A stretch of 64,000 bases of DNA from Zhongshania sp. (GTDB taxonomy: Bacteria; Pseudomonadota; Gammaproteobacteria; Pseudomonadales; Spongiibacteraceae): the NCBI RefSeq assembly GCF_029212375.1, contig NZ_JARGNU010000001.1, positions 124,001-188,000 on the forward strand. Direction: 5' to 3'. Below the pieces are notes generated by a model. That model had not been told where the DNA came from and ran no database searches. It saw only the letters and a list, made by a program, of their open reading frames with translations. A program made the translations under genes and the position numbers. Positions 25,171 to 34,489 of the stretch are shown here, in pieces. Each line of letters starts with the position of its first letter. Within the stretch, counting starts at the first letter, position 1.

Positions 25171-26952
25171 ATGAGTGAAACATTGCAAACATCAGTATTA
25201 ATTGTCGGTGGTGCCGGTGCGGGATTGGCGTCGTCTATTTTTTTGACCGAATTGGGAATTGATACACATCTTATTGAGCGGCGAGAAACAACGTCTCCGG
25301 CGCCAAAGGCCCATTACTTAAATTTGCGCTCAATGGAAATATTTCGCTCGCTGGGCTTAGCCGACGAAATATACGAGCGCAGTACCCCGGCAGAGAATAT
25401 GGCTACCGTAGGCTGGTATACGTCCCTTGCCGGAGATGGCGAGTTAGACGGCAAAACCATTCATATTATGGATGCATTTGGCGGTGGCGCTTTAGCCGAG
25501 CACTATGGTGAGTCGAGTCCCTGCCGCACTGCAAACTTTGCTCAGCTCCATGTTGAACCTTTTTTATATGCCCATGCAGAGAAAAGAATTTCGAAGCGAG
25601 AAGTCGCATCTTCTTTGCATTTTGGTCATGAGTTAGTGTCATTTTTTGAAAATGAATTGGGGGTATTAGCCACCATTAGAAATACTGCCAACGATGAAAC
25701 GTATACCGTGCAGGCAAAGTATATGCTTGCCTGTGACGGAGGACGATTTGTTGGTCCTAGTTTGAATATCCCTATGCAGGGTATCGAGCGCTTAATAGAC
25801 ATGAAAACAGCGTATTTTCGCGCTGATTTGTCGTCATTCATAGACGATGATAGCCCAATGATTCGATGGTTCTCTAATCCGGAAAGTGGCGGTGCGTGGG
25901 GTAGTGGGGTGATGGTCGCACTGGGGCCTAAAGATTTTGGGCGAAACTCTCAAGAATGGCTGATGCATTTCGCCTTTAATCCCGACCAGATCGAAAATGT
26001 AGAGCACGAAGAATTAGCCGAGCAAATTAAATCGTTGCTGAGAGTGACTGCTGAAACTAAAGTCGAAATCATCAAGACCAATGAGTGGCAAGTTAAGGGC
26101 GTTCTTGCAGACCGCTTTCGTCAAGGCTCGGTATTCCTGTTGGGTGACGCGGCTCATTGCCACCCACCTACCACGGGCTTGGGTTTGAATTCTGCAATCC
26201 AAGATGCACACAATATGGCATGGAAGTTAGCCGCGGTGATCAAAGGCGAAGCTAGCGATTCCTTACTCGATACCTACGAGTCTGAGCGACGTCAAGTAAC
26301 CGGAAAAAATGTACGATGGGCGCTGTATACATTTCAAAATCACCTGTTAATAGATGGCGGAATAGGGCTTATTCCTGGTGCGCCGGTAGAAATGAATACT
26401 CAAGCTTATCGCAATCTTTTTGAAGATTCAGAAATCGGTGACACGCTTCGTCATCGCGCAAAGCTTGTTATTGATACCCAAACCGCAGAATTTCAGGCCA
26501 TTAATATGGAGATTGGTTTTAAGTATCAACTGGGTGCATTGCATAAGGATGGGCACGAATCTACAGAGCGTGAAATGTTCGAGCGTCGCTACTACCCCTG
26601 TACCGACCCAGGTGCGAGATTTCCGCATTTTTGGCTTAATAACAACGGTAAAAACCTATCATCCTTAGATCTGATTACTATCGATAGTTTTACTCTGTTT
26701 GTTGAAAAAAATGTGGAGCAGTGGTCTGCGTTAGTCGGCCGAAGCCCCCTTGCTAATAAATGCCACGTGGTGGCAATAGGTGCTGGGGCCGCTCAAATGA
26801 AACCGCTGAACGATGATTGGAATCAATTCAAATACATTGGAGATAACGGTGCAGTGCTTGTTCGTCCCGATGGGCACGTAATGTGGCGATCAAAAGATGC
26901 TTCCGGTATGGCACGTTTTATTGATGAGCTTAGTGGATTTTTTAAATCATAA
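25171..26952 (+). CDS. FAD-dependent aromatic monooxygenase, second paralogue
   Basis: About 593 residues of the same flavoprotein hydroxylase family as the preceding gene, but clearly diverged. FAD motif: LIVGGAGAGLASSIFLTELG, with GGAGAG in place of the usual GAGPVG. DG motif: ACDGGRFVG. GD motif: LLGDAAHCHPPTTGLGLNS. The thioredoxin-like C-terminal region is present. The ATG at 25171 follows GGGAG at a suitable distance; a GTG seven codons earlier (25150) is possible but overlaps that site. The 240-260 bp gap to the first monooxygenase suggests its own promoter. Substrate unknown, likely aromatic or polyketide-like. Confidence 0.78.
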   Translation: MSETLQTSVLIVGGAGAGLASSIFLTELGIDTHLIERRETTSPAPKAHYLNLRSMEIFRSLGLADEIYERSTPAENMATVGWYTSLAGDGELDGKTIHIMDAFGGGALAEHYGESSPCRTANFAQLHVEPFLYAHAEKRISKREVASSLHFGHELVSFFENELGVLATIRNTANDETYTVQAKYMLACDGGRFVGPSLNIPMQGIERLIDMKTAYFRADLSSFIDDDSPMIRWFSNPESGGAWGSGVMVALGPKDFGRNSQEWLMHFAFNPDQIENVEHEELAEQIKSLLRVTAETKVEIIKTNEWQVKGVLADRFRQGSVFLLGDAAHCHPPTTGLGLNSAIQDAHNMAWKLAAVIKGEASDSLLDTYESERRQVTGKNVRWALYTFQNHLLIDGGIGLIPGAPVEMNTQAYRNLFEDSEIGDTLRHRAKLVIDTQTAEFQAINMEIGFKYQLGALHKDGHESTEREMFERRYYPCTDPGARFPHFWLNNNGKNLSSLDLITIDSFTLFVEKNVEQWSALVGRSPLANKCHVVAIGAGAAQMKPLNDDWNQFKYIGDNGAVLVRPDGHVMWRSKDASGMARFIDELSGFFKS

Positions 26953-27391
26953 AGTAAAATAATTTTTAAGTTATTTTAGCGTTGCGCAGGCGTGGCGATT
27001 TTGTCGCCTCGCTTGTTAGTGAGCGTGCTTTTAAATGAGTCGGCGAATTTACGCAGCTGTGTTGCGGCCGTATTTCGGGTTGATAGTTTTCTTTGGGTAC
27101 AGTGTTAAATGGTATTGACCGACTGGTAAGGCTGTGAGAGATTGTCCTTGGCGACTAAAGTTGTTCATTTGGGCTTGTAAGCAGAATTGGCCGAACAATG
27201 TGATATATGACGTCAGTAGTAAGCCTGTGAAGGTGCGGTCACGTCAGGCCGTTGGAATTGCGAGTGAAATATAAAAATAAATTTACATTCTAGGGTAACT
27301 CTAAAAATCAAGCTTTATCGAATCGTGAGCGGCTTGGACTTCTGATTTTCAGTTCAGCCTATTTGAATAGTTATAATAAGAGGTAAGTGCT
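26953..27391 (+). other. Intergenic region before the Rieske oxygenase
   Basis: A 439-bp stretch with no convincing gene. An AT-only inverted repeat (26955-26962 with 26971-26978) follows the monooxygenase stop and may help termination, but it is weak. The remainder presumably holds the promoter of the Rieske gene. Confidence 0.35.
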
Positions 27392-28441
27392 GTGGCGAAT
27401 TTTTTAAATAACGCATGGTATGTGGCATTTTGGATCAGCGAGCTCGACGATAAGCCGCTAAAGAAGAAAATCCTTGGTAGGAATGTGCTTTTTTACAGAG
27501 ATAGTAACGGCGCCGCGATTGGTCTGAGTAACGAGTGCCCACATCGATTTGCACCATTACACAAAGGTCGAATAGAAGGGGATACTATTGAATGCCCTTA
27601 TCATGGCCTGCGCTTTGATAGAACTGGATTATGTGTATACAACCCTTATTCAGATGACTGCGATGGACTTCCCGCTAACGCGGTGCTACGTGCATTTCCT
27701 GTTGTTGAAAAATACCGTTTCATTTGGGTATGGATGGGCGATCCGCAGTTAGCGAACGAAGCAGAAATTCCCGATTATAGCTTTCTGGATAATACAGCAG
27801 CGTTTACTGCTACGGCAGAGGCAACGCTAACTATGCCGGTAAATTATGAGTTAATACTCGACAACTTAATGGATCTTAGCCACGGTCAATTTCTTCACGC
27901 TACAACCTTAGGCAATAGCGCTATGGCTGCGGGTAGTACTACGGCCAGGAAAGTAGGGAATATTGTTTATTCTGAGCGCCTAAATCCCGCTGGTGAAGTT
28001 CCGCTTCTTTTTGCGCCGGCCCAGCTTGTCGACGCGGGAGCCTTAGTCGATTTTTGGAATGATATGTGGTGGGCGCCTGGTAGTTGCTACTATTTGGAAG
28101 TGGGTATTACACCAGCTGGCCGACCTAGAGAGGAGGGGGTGCTAATAAAAAGTGCGCAAATTTTGACCCCCGTTGATGAGCGAAATACAGAATATCGACA
28201 CATACTCTACCGTGACTTTTTAAAAGAAAATGATGCGGTCACTATTGCGATGGAGGCCCTGGTGAGCAAGGCATTTTCAGAAGAAGATGAGCCTATGCTT
28301 ATAGAGGTGCAGGATGGTATGGCAGGTAAAGATTTTTGGGAACTACGTCCCGCAATTCTAAAAGGCGACCGCGCTGCCATTATGGTGCGAAGAACCATGC
28401 AGAAATTAATTGAGGACGAACTGAATTCATCTTTAAGCTAA
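27392..28441 (+). CDS. Rieske non-haem iron oxygenase, oxygenase component
   Basis: 349 residues of the VanA/toluenesulfonate-methyl-monooxygenase-like ring-hydroxylating or O-demethylating group. The Rieske [2Fe-2S] ligands are Cys49, His51, Cys68 and His71 (CPH and CPYH). The mononuclear iron site is NLMDLSHGQFLH, with His164 and His169 and the bridging Asp161. The start is GTG at 27392 with an AAGAGGT ribosome site. No ferredoxin reductase partner is encoded beside it, so the reductase must be elsewhere. Likely reaction: oxidative demethylation or hydroxylation of an aromatic or steroid-like substrate. Confidence 0.83.
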   Translation: MANFLNNAWYVAFWISELDDKPLKKKILGRNVLFYRDSNGAAIGLSNECPHRFAPLHKGRIEGDTIECPYHGLRFDRTGLCVYNPYSDDCDGLPANAVLRAFPVVEKYRFIWVWMGDPQLANEAEIPDYSFLDNTAAFTATAEATLTMPVNYELILDNLMDLSHGQFLHATTLGNSAMAAGSTTARKVGNIVYSERLNPAGEVPLLFAPAQLVDAGALVDFWNDMWWAPGSCYYLEVGITPAGRPREEGVLIKSAQILTPVDERNTEYRHILYRDFLKENDAVTIAMEALVSKAFSEEDEPMLIEVQDGMAGKDFWELRPAILKGDRAAIMVRRTMQKLIEDELNSSLS

Positions 28442-28624
28442 AGCTTTACTGAAGGTATGCGGCGCGGATAAGCACTTTTGCTATTGTTAGCTAATGTCGC
28501 GCTGCATCGATATATTTCGGTTTTATCCAATCGCGGAATATGTTTGCTTAAAATAATAATTGGCTGAGTTGGATTTTCTATTGATTGACGAGATATAAAA
28601 ATAATATTAATAGGGATGAGAATA

Positions 28625-30970
28625 ATGAAAACAAAATTTGCGATGGCAGTCTCTGTGATTGGAATTTGTAACCTTGCGCAAGCGCAAAGTGTAGAAAGTG
28701 CCGGAGCTGATGACGCTAAGGCTAAACGCACAAATAGATTTCTCGAAGTAGTTGTGGTTACCGCCCAAAAGCGCACAGAAAATGCACAAGATGTGCCAAT
28801 TGCTATTGCAGCATTTTCTGAAGAGAAATTGGACGCATTTGGTATTCAAAGTACGGCAGATCTACCGAGTATTACACCGGGTTTAACCATCACCGGTTCC
28901 GCTGGCTTCAATCTAATTTATTTACGAGGTATCGGTACCAGTGCTTTTATTCCCTCATTTGACCCATCCGTCGCTACCTATGTCGACGGCATTTACATAC
29001 CTAGCCAACAGGCTACGTTAACCGACTTAGGAGGCGTAGAGCGGGTTGAGGTGCTAAAAGGGCCGCAGGGAACATTGTTTGGAAGAAATTCAACGGGTGG
29101 TGCTATTAGCGTTTTTACAAAGTCGCCAGGGGTTGATCCGGAAATGAGTATCGGAGTTGAGCGCGGGAGTTTCGACGCAAAGAAAGCTAAGTTTTACGCC
29201 AGCTACCCCATATTAGATTCGCTAGCGGTATCTCTTGCCGGCATTTACTCCACCGTAGATTCATACTATGACGTTAAAAAGGATCCCGAAAGTCTCACTG
29301 GGCAGCCTAATTTCGATAAGCTTGATGCCGAGGTCACCCGCGGTGGCCGATTTAGTGTGAAATGGTTTCCTGTTGATAGTTTGGATGTGACTTTAACCGG
29401 ATATTATATTGAGCAGCGAGGCAGTATCGCCTTTGTAGAACCGAATGTTAAGCCTGCGCCGATCACCGGCGTTGTTATAAACCCACCGGGCGATTATGAA
29501 TGGTATGGGAATACTGAGCCGGTGTCGCATAGTCGCACGGCGGCGGTTTACTCGAATATTAATTGGCAAACCCCGTTATTTGATGTGAAAGTGCTTGGCG
29601 CTTACCAGAAACTCAATAGCTACGATAATGTTTACGACTTTGATGGTTCTAGTTTGAATCTAGCCATTTTCAATGGCGCTGGTGAACCAAGCGATTTGAA
29701 GTCTGCTGAGATACAGTTTATCTCTAATGACGAGGGCCTAACTCCGTCATGGTTGCGGTGGGTTGGTGGTTTGTATTACCTAACGCAAGAAGCGGGCTTT
29801 GATCCCTTCTATGCAACAGTGGGGAATGGCGTTGGTTTGGAACAGGCCCTGCAGCCGGTTGTAGAAACACTGCAACCTATTTTGAATAATGTGGGATTAG
29901 ATTTTTCAGATTTAGCCGCTGGCGACGTAATATCGCTGGGCGCACAAGGAATGCTAGAGACGAATAGTTACTCGGTATTTGCGCAAGGTACGGCCGACAT
30001 AACAAGCTGGCTATCGATTACTGCCGGTGCTCGGTATCAGGAAGAAGATCGCTTTCTTACCAAGCAGAATACGCTTACCTATCTACCTGGTGTGAAGGAG
30101 CCGATTCCAACATTGCAGTTTAATCAGCCCAAAGTAAAGCAGACAAATGTTTCGCCCAAGCTTACCTTTGAGTTTAGGCCACTAGATGGCCTGTTGTTGT
30201 ACGCCACCTGGGCGAAGGGCTTTAAAAGTGGCAGCTATAATGTAGTTACCTTGTATACGGTGCCTGGTTACGTTGAACCTGAAGAGGTTACTTCGGTAGA
30301 AATTGGCGGCAAGATTTCTATAATAGATGGTCTTGCACTTAACTTTGCAGTTTTTAATAACGAGATAAAAGATTTGCAGGAAACAAAATTATCATTGCTG
30401 TCTGGTGGCGCAATCTCTGCAGAGAATGCCGGAGCCGCGCGAACAAGGGGCGCTGAGTTTGATTTTACATGGGTGCCATTATTGGACTGGAATCCTGGTC
30501 TCGTTGTTAACGCGGGTGCAACGTATTTAGAAGCTAATTATACGGATTATCAAAATGCTAGTGGCTTCGATGAAGATACCGGTTTGCCCTTCGGTTCTGG
30601 TGCTCCTGAGCCGAGCCGTGACTTTAGTGGCAACAAGATTGCGAGAACGCCAGATCTGTCGGCTAATTTTAGCTTAAGCCAGACCTTTGATATTCCTGGC
30701 GGCCCATTAGAGTTATCTGGTGATATGTATTACAACTCCGGCTTCTTCTTTTCACAGCAAAACTCAAAAGCGACTGAGCAGGAAAGCTACATGCTATTTA
30801 ATGCGCGTGTGAGTTATTTATATGAAGACTTAGGCTTACGTATATCGGCGTTTGGTAAAAACCTGAGCGAGGAAAAGTACGCTGAGACTAGTTTGACCGT
30901 CGATTTCGGTACTTTTGAACGCCTTGCGCCGCCGAGAACCTATGGTCTAAGACTTTCTTACGATTATTAA
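28625..30970 (+). CDS. TonB-dependent outer-membrane receptor of the catabolic cluster
   Basis: About 781 residues. It starts with a signal peptide (MKTKFAMAVSVIGICNLAQA), followed by VVVVTAQKRTENAQDVPIAI at the start of the plug. The plug motifs VEVLKGPQGTLFGRNSTGG are typical of the receptors common in sphingomonads and marine gammaproteobacteria that import aromatic or other hydrophobic compounds rather than only siderophores. The barrel ends TYGLRLSYDY with a terminal aromatic residue. An ATG at 28616 is also in frame, but 28625 gives a cleaner signal peptide. A small secreted protein gene follows by 44 bases. Cargo is inferred from context only. Confidence 0.85.
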   Translation: MKTKFAMAVSVIGICNLAQAQSVESAGADDAKAKRTNRFLEVVVVTAQKRTENAQDVPIAIAAFSEEKLDAFGIQSTADLPSITPGLTITGSAGFNLIYLRGIGTSAFIPSFDPSVATYVDGIYIPSQQATLTDLGGVERVEVLKGPQGTLFGRNSTGGAISVFTKSPGVDPEMSIGVERGSFDAKKAKFYASYPILDSLAVSLAGIYSTVDSYYDVKKDPESLTGQPNFDKLDAEVTRGGRFSVKWFPVDSLDVTLTGYYIEQRGSIAFVEPNVKPAPITGVVINPPGDYEWYGNTEPVSHSRTAAVYSNINWQTPLFDVKVLGAYQKLNSYDNVYDFDGSSLNLAIFNGAGEPSDLKSAEIQFISNDEGLTPSWLRWVGGLYYLTQEAGFDPFYATVGNGVGLEQALQPVVETLQPILNNVGLDFSDLAAGDVISLGAQGMLETNSYSVFAQGTADITSWLSITAGARYQEEDRFLTKQNTLTYLPGVKEPIPTLQFNQPKVKQTNVSPKLTFEFRPLDGLLLYATWAKGFKSGSYNVVTLYTVPGYVEPEEVTSVEIGGKISIIDGLALNFAVFNNEIKDLQETKLSLLSGGAISAENAGAARTRGAEFDFTWVPLLDWNPGLVVNAGATYLEANYTDYQNASGFDEDTGLPFGSGAPEPSRDFSGNKIARTPDLSANFSLSQTFDIPGGPLELSGDMYYNSGFFFSQQNSKATEQESYMLFNARVSYLYEDLGLRISAFGKNLSEEKYAETSLTVDFGTFERLAPPRTYGLRLSYDY

Positions 30971-31014
30971 TTGATCGTAAACCTATTGGTGGCGGATATA
31001 CGAAGAGGTGGTAT

Positions 31015-31464
31015 ATGACAATTAAAATTAAACGCACTTTAGCGATATTAGCATTGGCTATGTCGTCATCTATTATTCAATCTCAAGAGATACCTGTCGT
31101 TAGTGGCCTTTTGGTTGGCGGCAATATGGTGGGTTTGCCAATGCTGGGGGGCGGGATGGCGCTGCTGTCTGGTTCTGGCGAGCGGCTTTTAAACGGCGAT
31201 CCACTGCAAATTGTAAGTGGTTTAGGCAATTTAGGCGTCTCAGCCTTAAACCCCGATGTTGCTTTAGGCCTCTTCAATGGCACGGCGCTGCCACTCATTG
31301 GCGTTGTTTCGCCGACGCTGACGGTGGTAATGGCCAATCCGGTGGATGCTATTGATGTGCTACTAAACAAAGGCGGGTTACTGGCGCCTGGTACGGCTTC
31401 ACTGCCAACAATTCCGCTCCTTACAGCGCCACTTTTAGGCTCCGCCGGCTTACCCACTTTATAG
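31015..31464 (+). CDS. Small secreted Gly/Leu-rich protein of unknown function
   Basis: 149 residues with a clear signal peptide (TLAILALAMSSSIIQSQE). The mature part is rich in Gly, Leu, Ala, Pro and Ser, has no cysteine, and contains repeated hydrophobic short segments such as GLLVGGNMVGLPMLGGG and LPTIPLLTAPLLGSAGLP. I do not recognise the family. It lies 44 bases after the TonB receptor stop, with GAGGTGG before the ATG, so it is probably translated from the same transcript. It could be a partner of the receptor or a surface-associated hydrophobic protein (inference). The antisense frame over it is a shadow. Confidence 0.6.
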   Translation: MTIKIKRTLAILALAMSSSIIQSQEIPVVSGLLVGGNMVGLPMLGGGMALLSGSGERLLNGDPLQIVSGLGNLGVSALNPDVALGLFNGTALPLIGVVSPTLTVVMANPVDAIDVLLNKGGLLAPGTASLPTIPLLTAPLLGSAGLPTL

Positions 31465-31587
31465 CGATGGTATTTTAGCGGGCCCAAGGCAGGGATGCGG
31501 TATTAAAAAGTGCATTGGCGGCCCGCTTAGAATGGCTCGCCTAGCGGTTTTTAAAATTAAGTGCTGGGGGGGAACCGCGCAAAATGG

Positions 31588-31640
31588 ACTAATACTGGAA
31601 GCATTGGCAAATCTTTGCCGCATGTTCTGTCAGTATTAGT
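31588..31640. repeat. Nested inverted repeat between convergent genes
   Basis: Perfect 10-bp outer arms (ACTAATACTG at 31588-31597, CAGTATTAGT at 31631-31640) enclose a second hairpin, GGCAAA TC TTTGCC (31606-31619). It lies between the secreted-protein gene and the convergent 183-aa gene. A bidirectional terminator is the simplest reading, although T-tracts are lacking. Confidence 0.5.
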
Positions 31641-31671
31641 AAGTGCTTGTTAATAGCGCCGAGAATTTTTG

Positions 31672-32223
31672 CTAGGCCGCGGAATAGCAATATTTCTCGG
31701 AGTTCAGCATTTCTTCCATTGAGGGTAAATCTCGCACATCTGGGTCGAGATTATTGGCTTTAAACCACGTTCGCTCCCGCGCCGACTGGATATGGTTGTA
31801 ATCCAAAATGCTACTTAGCATTGCTGTTTTAAATGCGCTACTACCATCTTTGTAAGCGGCGGCAATAAGTTTATCAACGGCCTTGCCTAAGGCTATGGTG
31901 AGCTCGTTTATGGCGTTTACGGTGAGCGGCAGCATGTCGGGTTGCGCGGCGATCAATGAGCGAGTTTGCACGGCAGCTATTTGGCTTTCGCCGCCGCCTT
32001 CTGCTAATTGGCTGAGCTTGCTTGCCAGTGCCAACATATTGTCGAAGGAGCCTTTCTCGTAGAGGTAGGCAAAATCCCATTGCTGATCGAGCATTTTTAA
32101 ATGCCCTAGCATTAGTGCGGCTTGCTCGGCGGCGAAACTATTGTCGGCGGGAATAGCCGGTATAATAACGGTTTCGAGTGCCTTGCTAAGATTGCGTATT
32201 CTGTTTGAAATATCAGGCAGCAT
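31672..32223 (-). CDS. Hypothetical helical protein linked to the APH-like kinase
   Basis: 183 residues, almost entirely helical by composition, with no signal peptide and no recognisable catalytic motif. The start overlaps the end of the phosphotransferase gene by 11 bases, so translation is probably coupled. It may be a small subunit or a regulatory partner of that kinase-like protein. I do not recognise the family. Confidence 0.6.
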   Translation of the reverse strand: MLPDISNRIRNLSKALETVIIPAIPADNSFAAEQAALMLGHLKMLDQQWDFAYLYEKGSFDNMLALASKLSQLAEGGGESQIAAVQTRSLIAAQPDMLPLTVNAINELTIALGKAVDKLIAAAYKDGSSAFKTAMLSSILDYNHIQSARERTWFKANNLDPDVRDLPSMEEMLNSEKYCYSAA

Positions 32224-33394
32224 TTGGCAGTTCCTCTTTGAGTAGCATTTCGATCTGGTCTAAAAATACCGCGCCGGCAGAACCTAGCCAAGTTATGAGC
32301 AAGTCTTGGTGATTGTTTGCGCGTTGGCCAGCAATAATGGCGCTGGATAAATCCATGATTGCGCATTTCCACGCATTGAGCACTTCGTAGTAACGCAACA
32401 CATCGGGCTTGATTTTACGACCTGACAAGCGCTGATACTCAGAAATGAAGTGGTCCCTTTCCATTAATCCGCACACCAGAAACTGGCCTTGGGCATTCCA
32501 GGTGCCAAACAGTTTTTGAAGTATCCACGCGAGATCTTCGTGAAAATCACCAAAGTGCGCTAATTCCCAGTCGAGGATGGTGGTGATTTGGCCAGATGGC
32601 TCCTCGAACATAAAATTGCCAACGCGATAGTCGCAGTGAACTAGGCAGGGCTCTTCACAAACGGGGGCGTTTTCGCGAAGCCAGTGTTCAGTTAAGGTCA
32701 CCATGGGCACCGGTTCAACGCAGTCTTGCTGCCATGTTCTAGCCCATAAATTAACTTGGTATAGCGCCGCTTCGGTGCTGTTCTTTTTGGGAATAACGTA
32801 ATTTGGCAGCGCGGCATCGGCCCAGCCCTGCCAGGAGTGTAGCTTTACCAGAATATCCAGAAACTGCGGTGCAATAAGTTCGGCGTAATGGCCGTAGCTA
32901 GAGCCTATGCCGGAAACACTCTGGCCTTCTAAGCTCGTTGGCTTGGTAACGCCAGACACAAAGCCGGTAATCAAGCCGGGGTTGCCCAAGGAGTCGCCTT
33001 CGGCGTCAACTGTTAAAATTTCGGGTACGGGAAAGCTGCCAGCCAGTGCTTGCAGCAGCTCGGCTTCGCGCAAACGACAGGTTTCTACAATGCCCTCTAG
33101 TGGGTCCATGCGCAGTACATAGCCTTGAGGCTCTGCTAGGCCGCTGTGTTGCAGTTGAAATAGAAACTGTTCCTTGGAGGCGCCGCCGGTCATGCGCTTA
33201 ACGCCGCTAATAGTAATATCGTTCAAACCATCGGCAATAAATAGCCGTGTTAAACTTTGTTCAATCTCTTTGGCGGTCTTGGGTGTGTAGGGCCCCAATT
33301 TACTGCGCTGCAGTTTGCGCTCCAGTATGTAGGCCATGCGCGGTTCAATAAGCGCGGAATTCATGTCGCTTATGCTTGTTGTGTTTGCATTCAT
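32213..33394 (-). CDS. Aminoglycoside phosphotransferase-like (APH) kinase
   Basis: 393 residues of the APH/choline kinase superfamily, close to the N-terminal domain of ACAD10/11-like proteins. The catalytic loop is LVHCDYRVGNFMF and the metal-binding segment TTILDWELAHFGD (about residues 250-275). The N-terminal GGASKEQFLFQL matches the nucleotide-binding loop. Environmental members often phosphorylate hydroxyl groups of acyl chains or other small molecules on the way to beta-oxidation, rather than aminoglycosides. It overlaps the following 183-aa gene by 11 bases, and another gene of unknown family precedes it by 55 bases. Confidence 0.75.
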   Translation of the reverse strand: MNANTTSISDMNSALIEPRMAYILERKLQRSKLGPYTPKTAKEIEQSLTRLFIADGLNDITISGVKRMTGGASKEQFLFQLQHSGLAEPQGYVLRMDPLEGIVETCRLREAELLQALAGSFPVPEILTVDAEGDSLGNPGLITGFVSGVTKPTSLEGQSVSGIGSSYGHYAELIAPQFLDILVKLHSWQGWADAALPNYVIPKKNSTEAALYQVNLWARTWQQDCVEPVPMVTLTEHWLRENAPVCEEPCLVHCDYRVGNFMFEEPSGQITTILDWELAHFGDFHEDLAWILQKLFGTWNAQGQFLVCGLMERDHFISEYQRLSGRKIKPDVLRYYEVLNAWKCAIMDLSSAIIAGQRANNHQDLLITWLGSAGAVFLDQIEMLLKEELPNAA

Positions 33395-33449
33395 AATGGT
33401 CCTGCCTGCGGTGTTAAAACGGGTTTTTATTGATGTTTTAATGGCCTAA

Positions 33450-34382
33450 TTAGTTGCCGTTGCCCTGCCAAGGAAAACTAAAGCCGCCTTCGCCCATGCC
33501 GTAGCCTTTGGTGCCGTCGGCCATGGTGTACTCCATCATTTGCTCTACGAACATGAAGGAGTCGTAGGGAAACTGCCAACGGAATAGGGGGACGCCGGTA
33601 AATTCGTAGAGCTTGCCGGTCTCATCCCAAACCTTCCAGTGCACGTGTTTAAAGCCAATGTCGTCGTCTTCGTAGGTAATGGTTTCTTCCACTTTTTCGA
33701 GTGTTAGCCAGCGCTCGCCGTCGTGGAGTATTTTTTGGTAGCTGTCGCCGTGGGTGGTAATGCCGTGCACGGCAACACAGCTCACGCCGTTGTCAAAAAT
33801 GGGCCAGGCTAGGCGATAGTGAATTAAGCCTGTCCAGTTTCGTGGGCCTACACTCAGGTCGCGAAAACCCTTGTCGTCAATGTGAATAGTCTCGCCAGTG
33901 CGAAGGTGAATGTCGCCCACCACGCGGCAAAAGCCTTCGGGGTGAACATAGGTGAGCTCCTTGGCAATGGCATCGTCGTCACCACATTTACTAAGCGCAA
34001 TGCTGTCGCCCATTGGATGAATTAAATCCCATTCCAATTCGGCGTTGAAATCATCGGTCTCAATTTTAACGATGGCGGTTTGTAGCGACTTGGTTGCGCG
34101 CATGGTAATACCGGCTACCGTAATACCTGGGTCTAGGCGCTGATCCGTATAGGGCAGGTTCATATTAACTCGGGTAAACAGCGGTTTTCCGTCTTTAAAA
34201 AATATGGCAAAACAGTTTATTTCGCCAACGTTTTCTAAAATACCAATGCGGAAGAAACCGCCGGTCTTTTGCTCTCTGTCGTAGAAGTTGAAATAGTAGC
34301 TCTGGTTCCATTTGTAAATATCGGGGTTGGGTATGTAGCGCTCAATGTTTTCTGAGAGATATTCAATAGTGTATTTAGCCAT
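33450..34382 (-). CDS. Lipocalin/AttH-like beta-rich protein (DUF7064/7065 type)
   Basis: 310 residues rich in beta strands and aromatic residues, with no signal peptide. Segments such as NQSYYFNFYDREQKTGGFFRIG, shown here only by SYYFNFYDREQ, and GRNWTGLIHYRLAWP-like text (VGPRNWTGLIHYRLAWP) resemble the two-lobed lipocalin-like proteins annotated as DUF7064/7065 or AttH/CrtC-like. I give the family name with low certainty. It lies 55 bases upstream of the APH-like gene on the same strand. Together with the 183-aa protein they look like one catabolic operon whose role is unknown. Confidence 0.5.
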   Translation of the reverse strand: MAKYTIEYLSENIERYIPNPDIYKWNQSYYFNFYDREQKTGGFFRIGILENVGEINCFAIFFKDGKPLFTRVNMNLPYTDQRLDPGITVAGITMRATKSLQTAIVKIETDDFNAELEWDLIHPMGDSIALSKCGDDDAIAKELTYVHPEGFCRVVGDIHLRTGETIHIDDKGFRDLSVGPRNWTGLIHYRLAWPIFDNGVSCVAVHGITTHGDSYQKILHDGERWLTLEKVEETITYEDDDIGFKHVHWKVWDETGKLYEFTGVPLFRWQFPYDSFMFVEQMMEYTMADGTKGYGMGEGGFSFPWQGNGN

Positions 34383-34420
34383 TATTCGCCTCCTAGCGAT
34401 TGTTCAATATAGAAATGGGT

Positions 34421-34454
34421 AAAAAGGGCGGCACCAGATGGTTTGTGTGCCGCC
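34421..34454 (-). terminator. Rho-independent terminator of the TonB receptor
   Basis: A perfect 8-bp GC-rich stem (34427-34434 with 34447-34454) with a 12-base loop is followed on the minus strand by CTTTTT. It lies 36 bases after the receptor stop and separates it from the downstream operon. Confidence 0.8.
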
Positions 34455-34489
34455 AAGGGATGATTATGAAAGACTGATAATCTTAGCGC

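Noticed and set aside
26955-26978. AT-only inverted repeat after the second monooxygenase
   Set aside because: The 8-bp arms contain only A and T, so the hairpin would be too weak to call a terminator with confidence.
31083-31487. 134-codon minus-strand frame
   Set aside because: It mirrors the secreted-protein gene at 31015-31464, which has a signal peptide, ribosome site and operon position.
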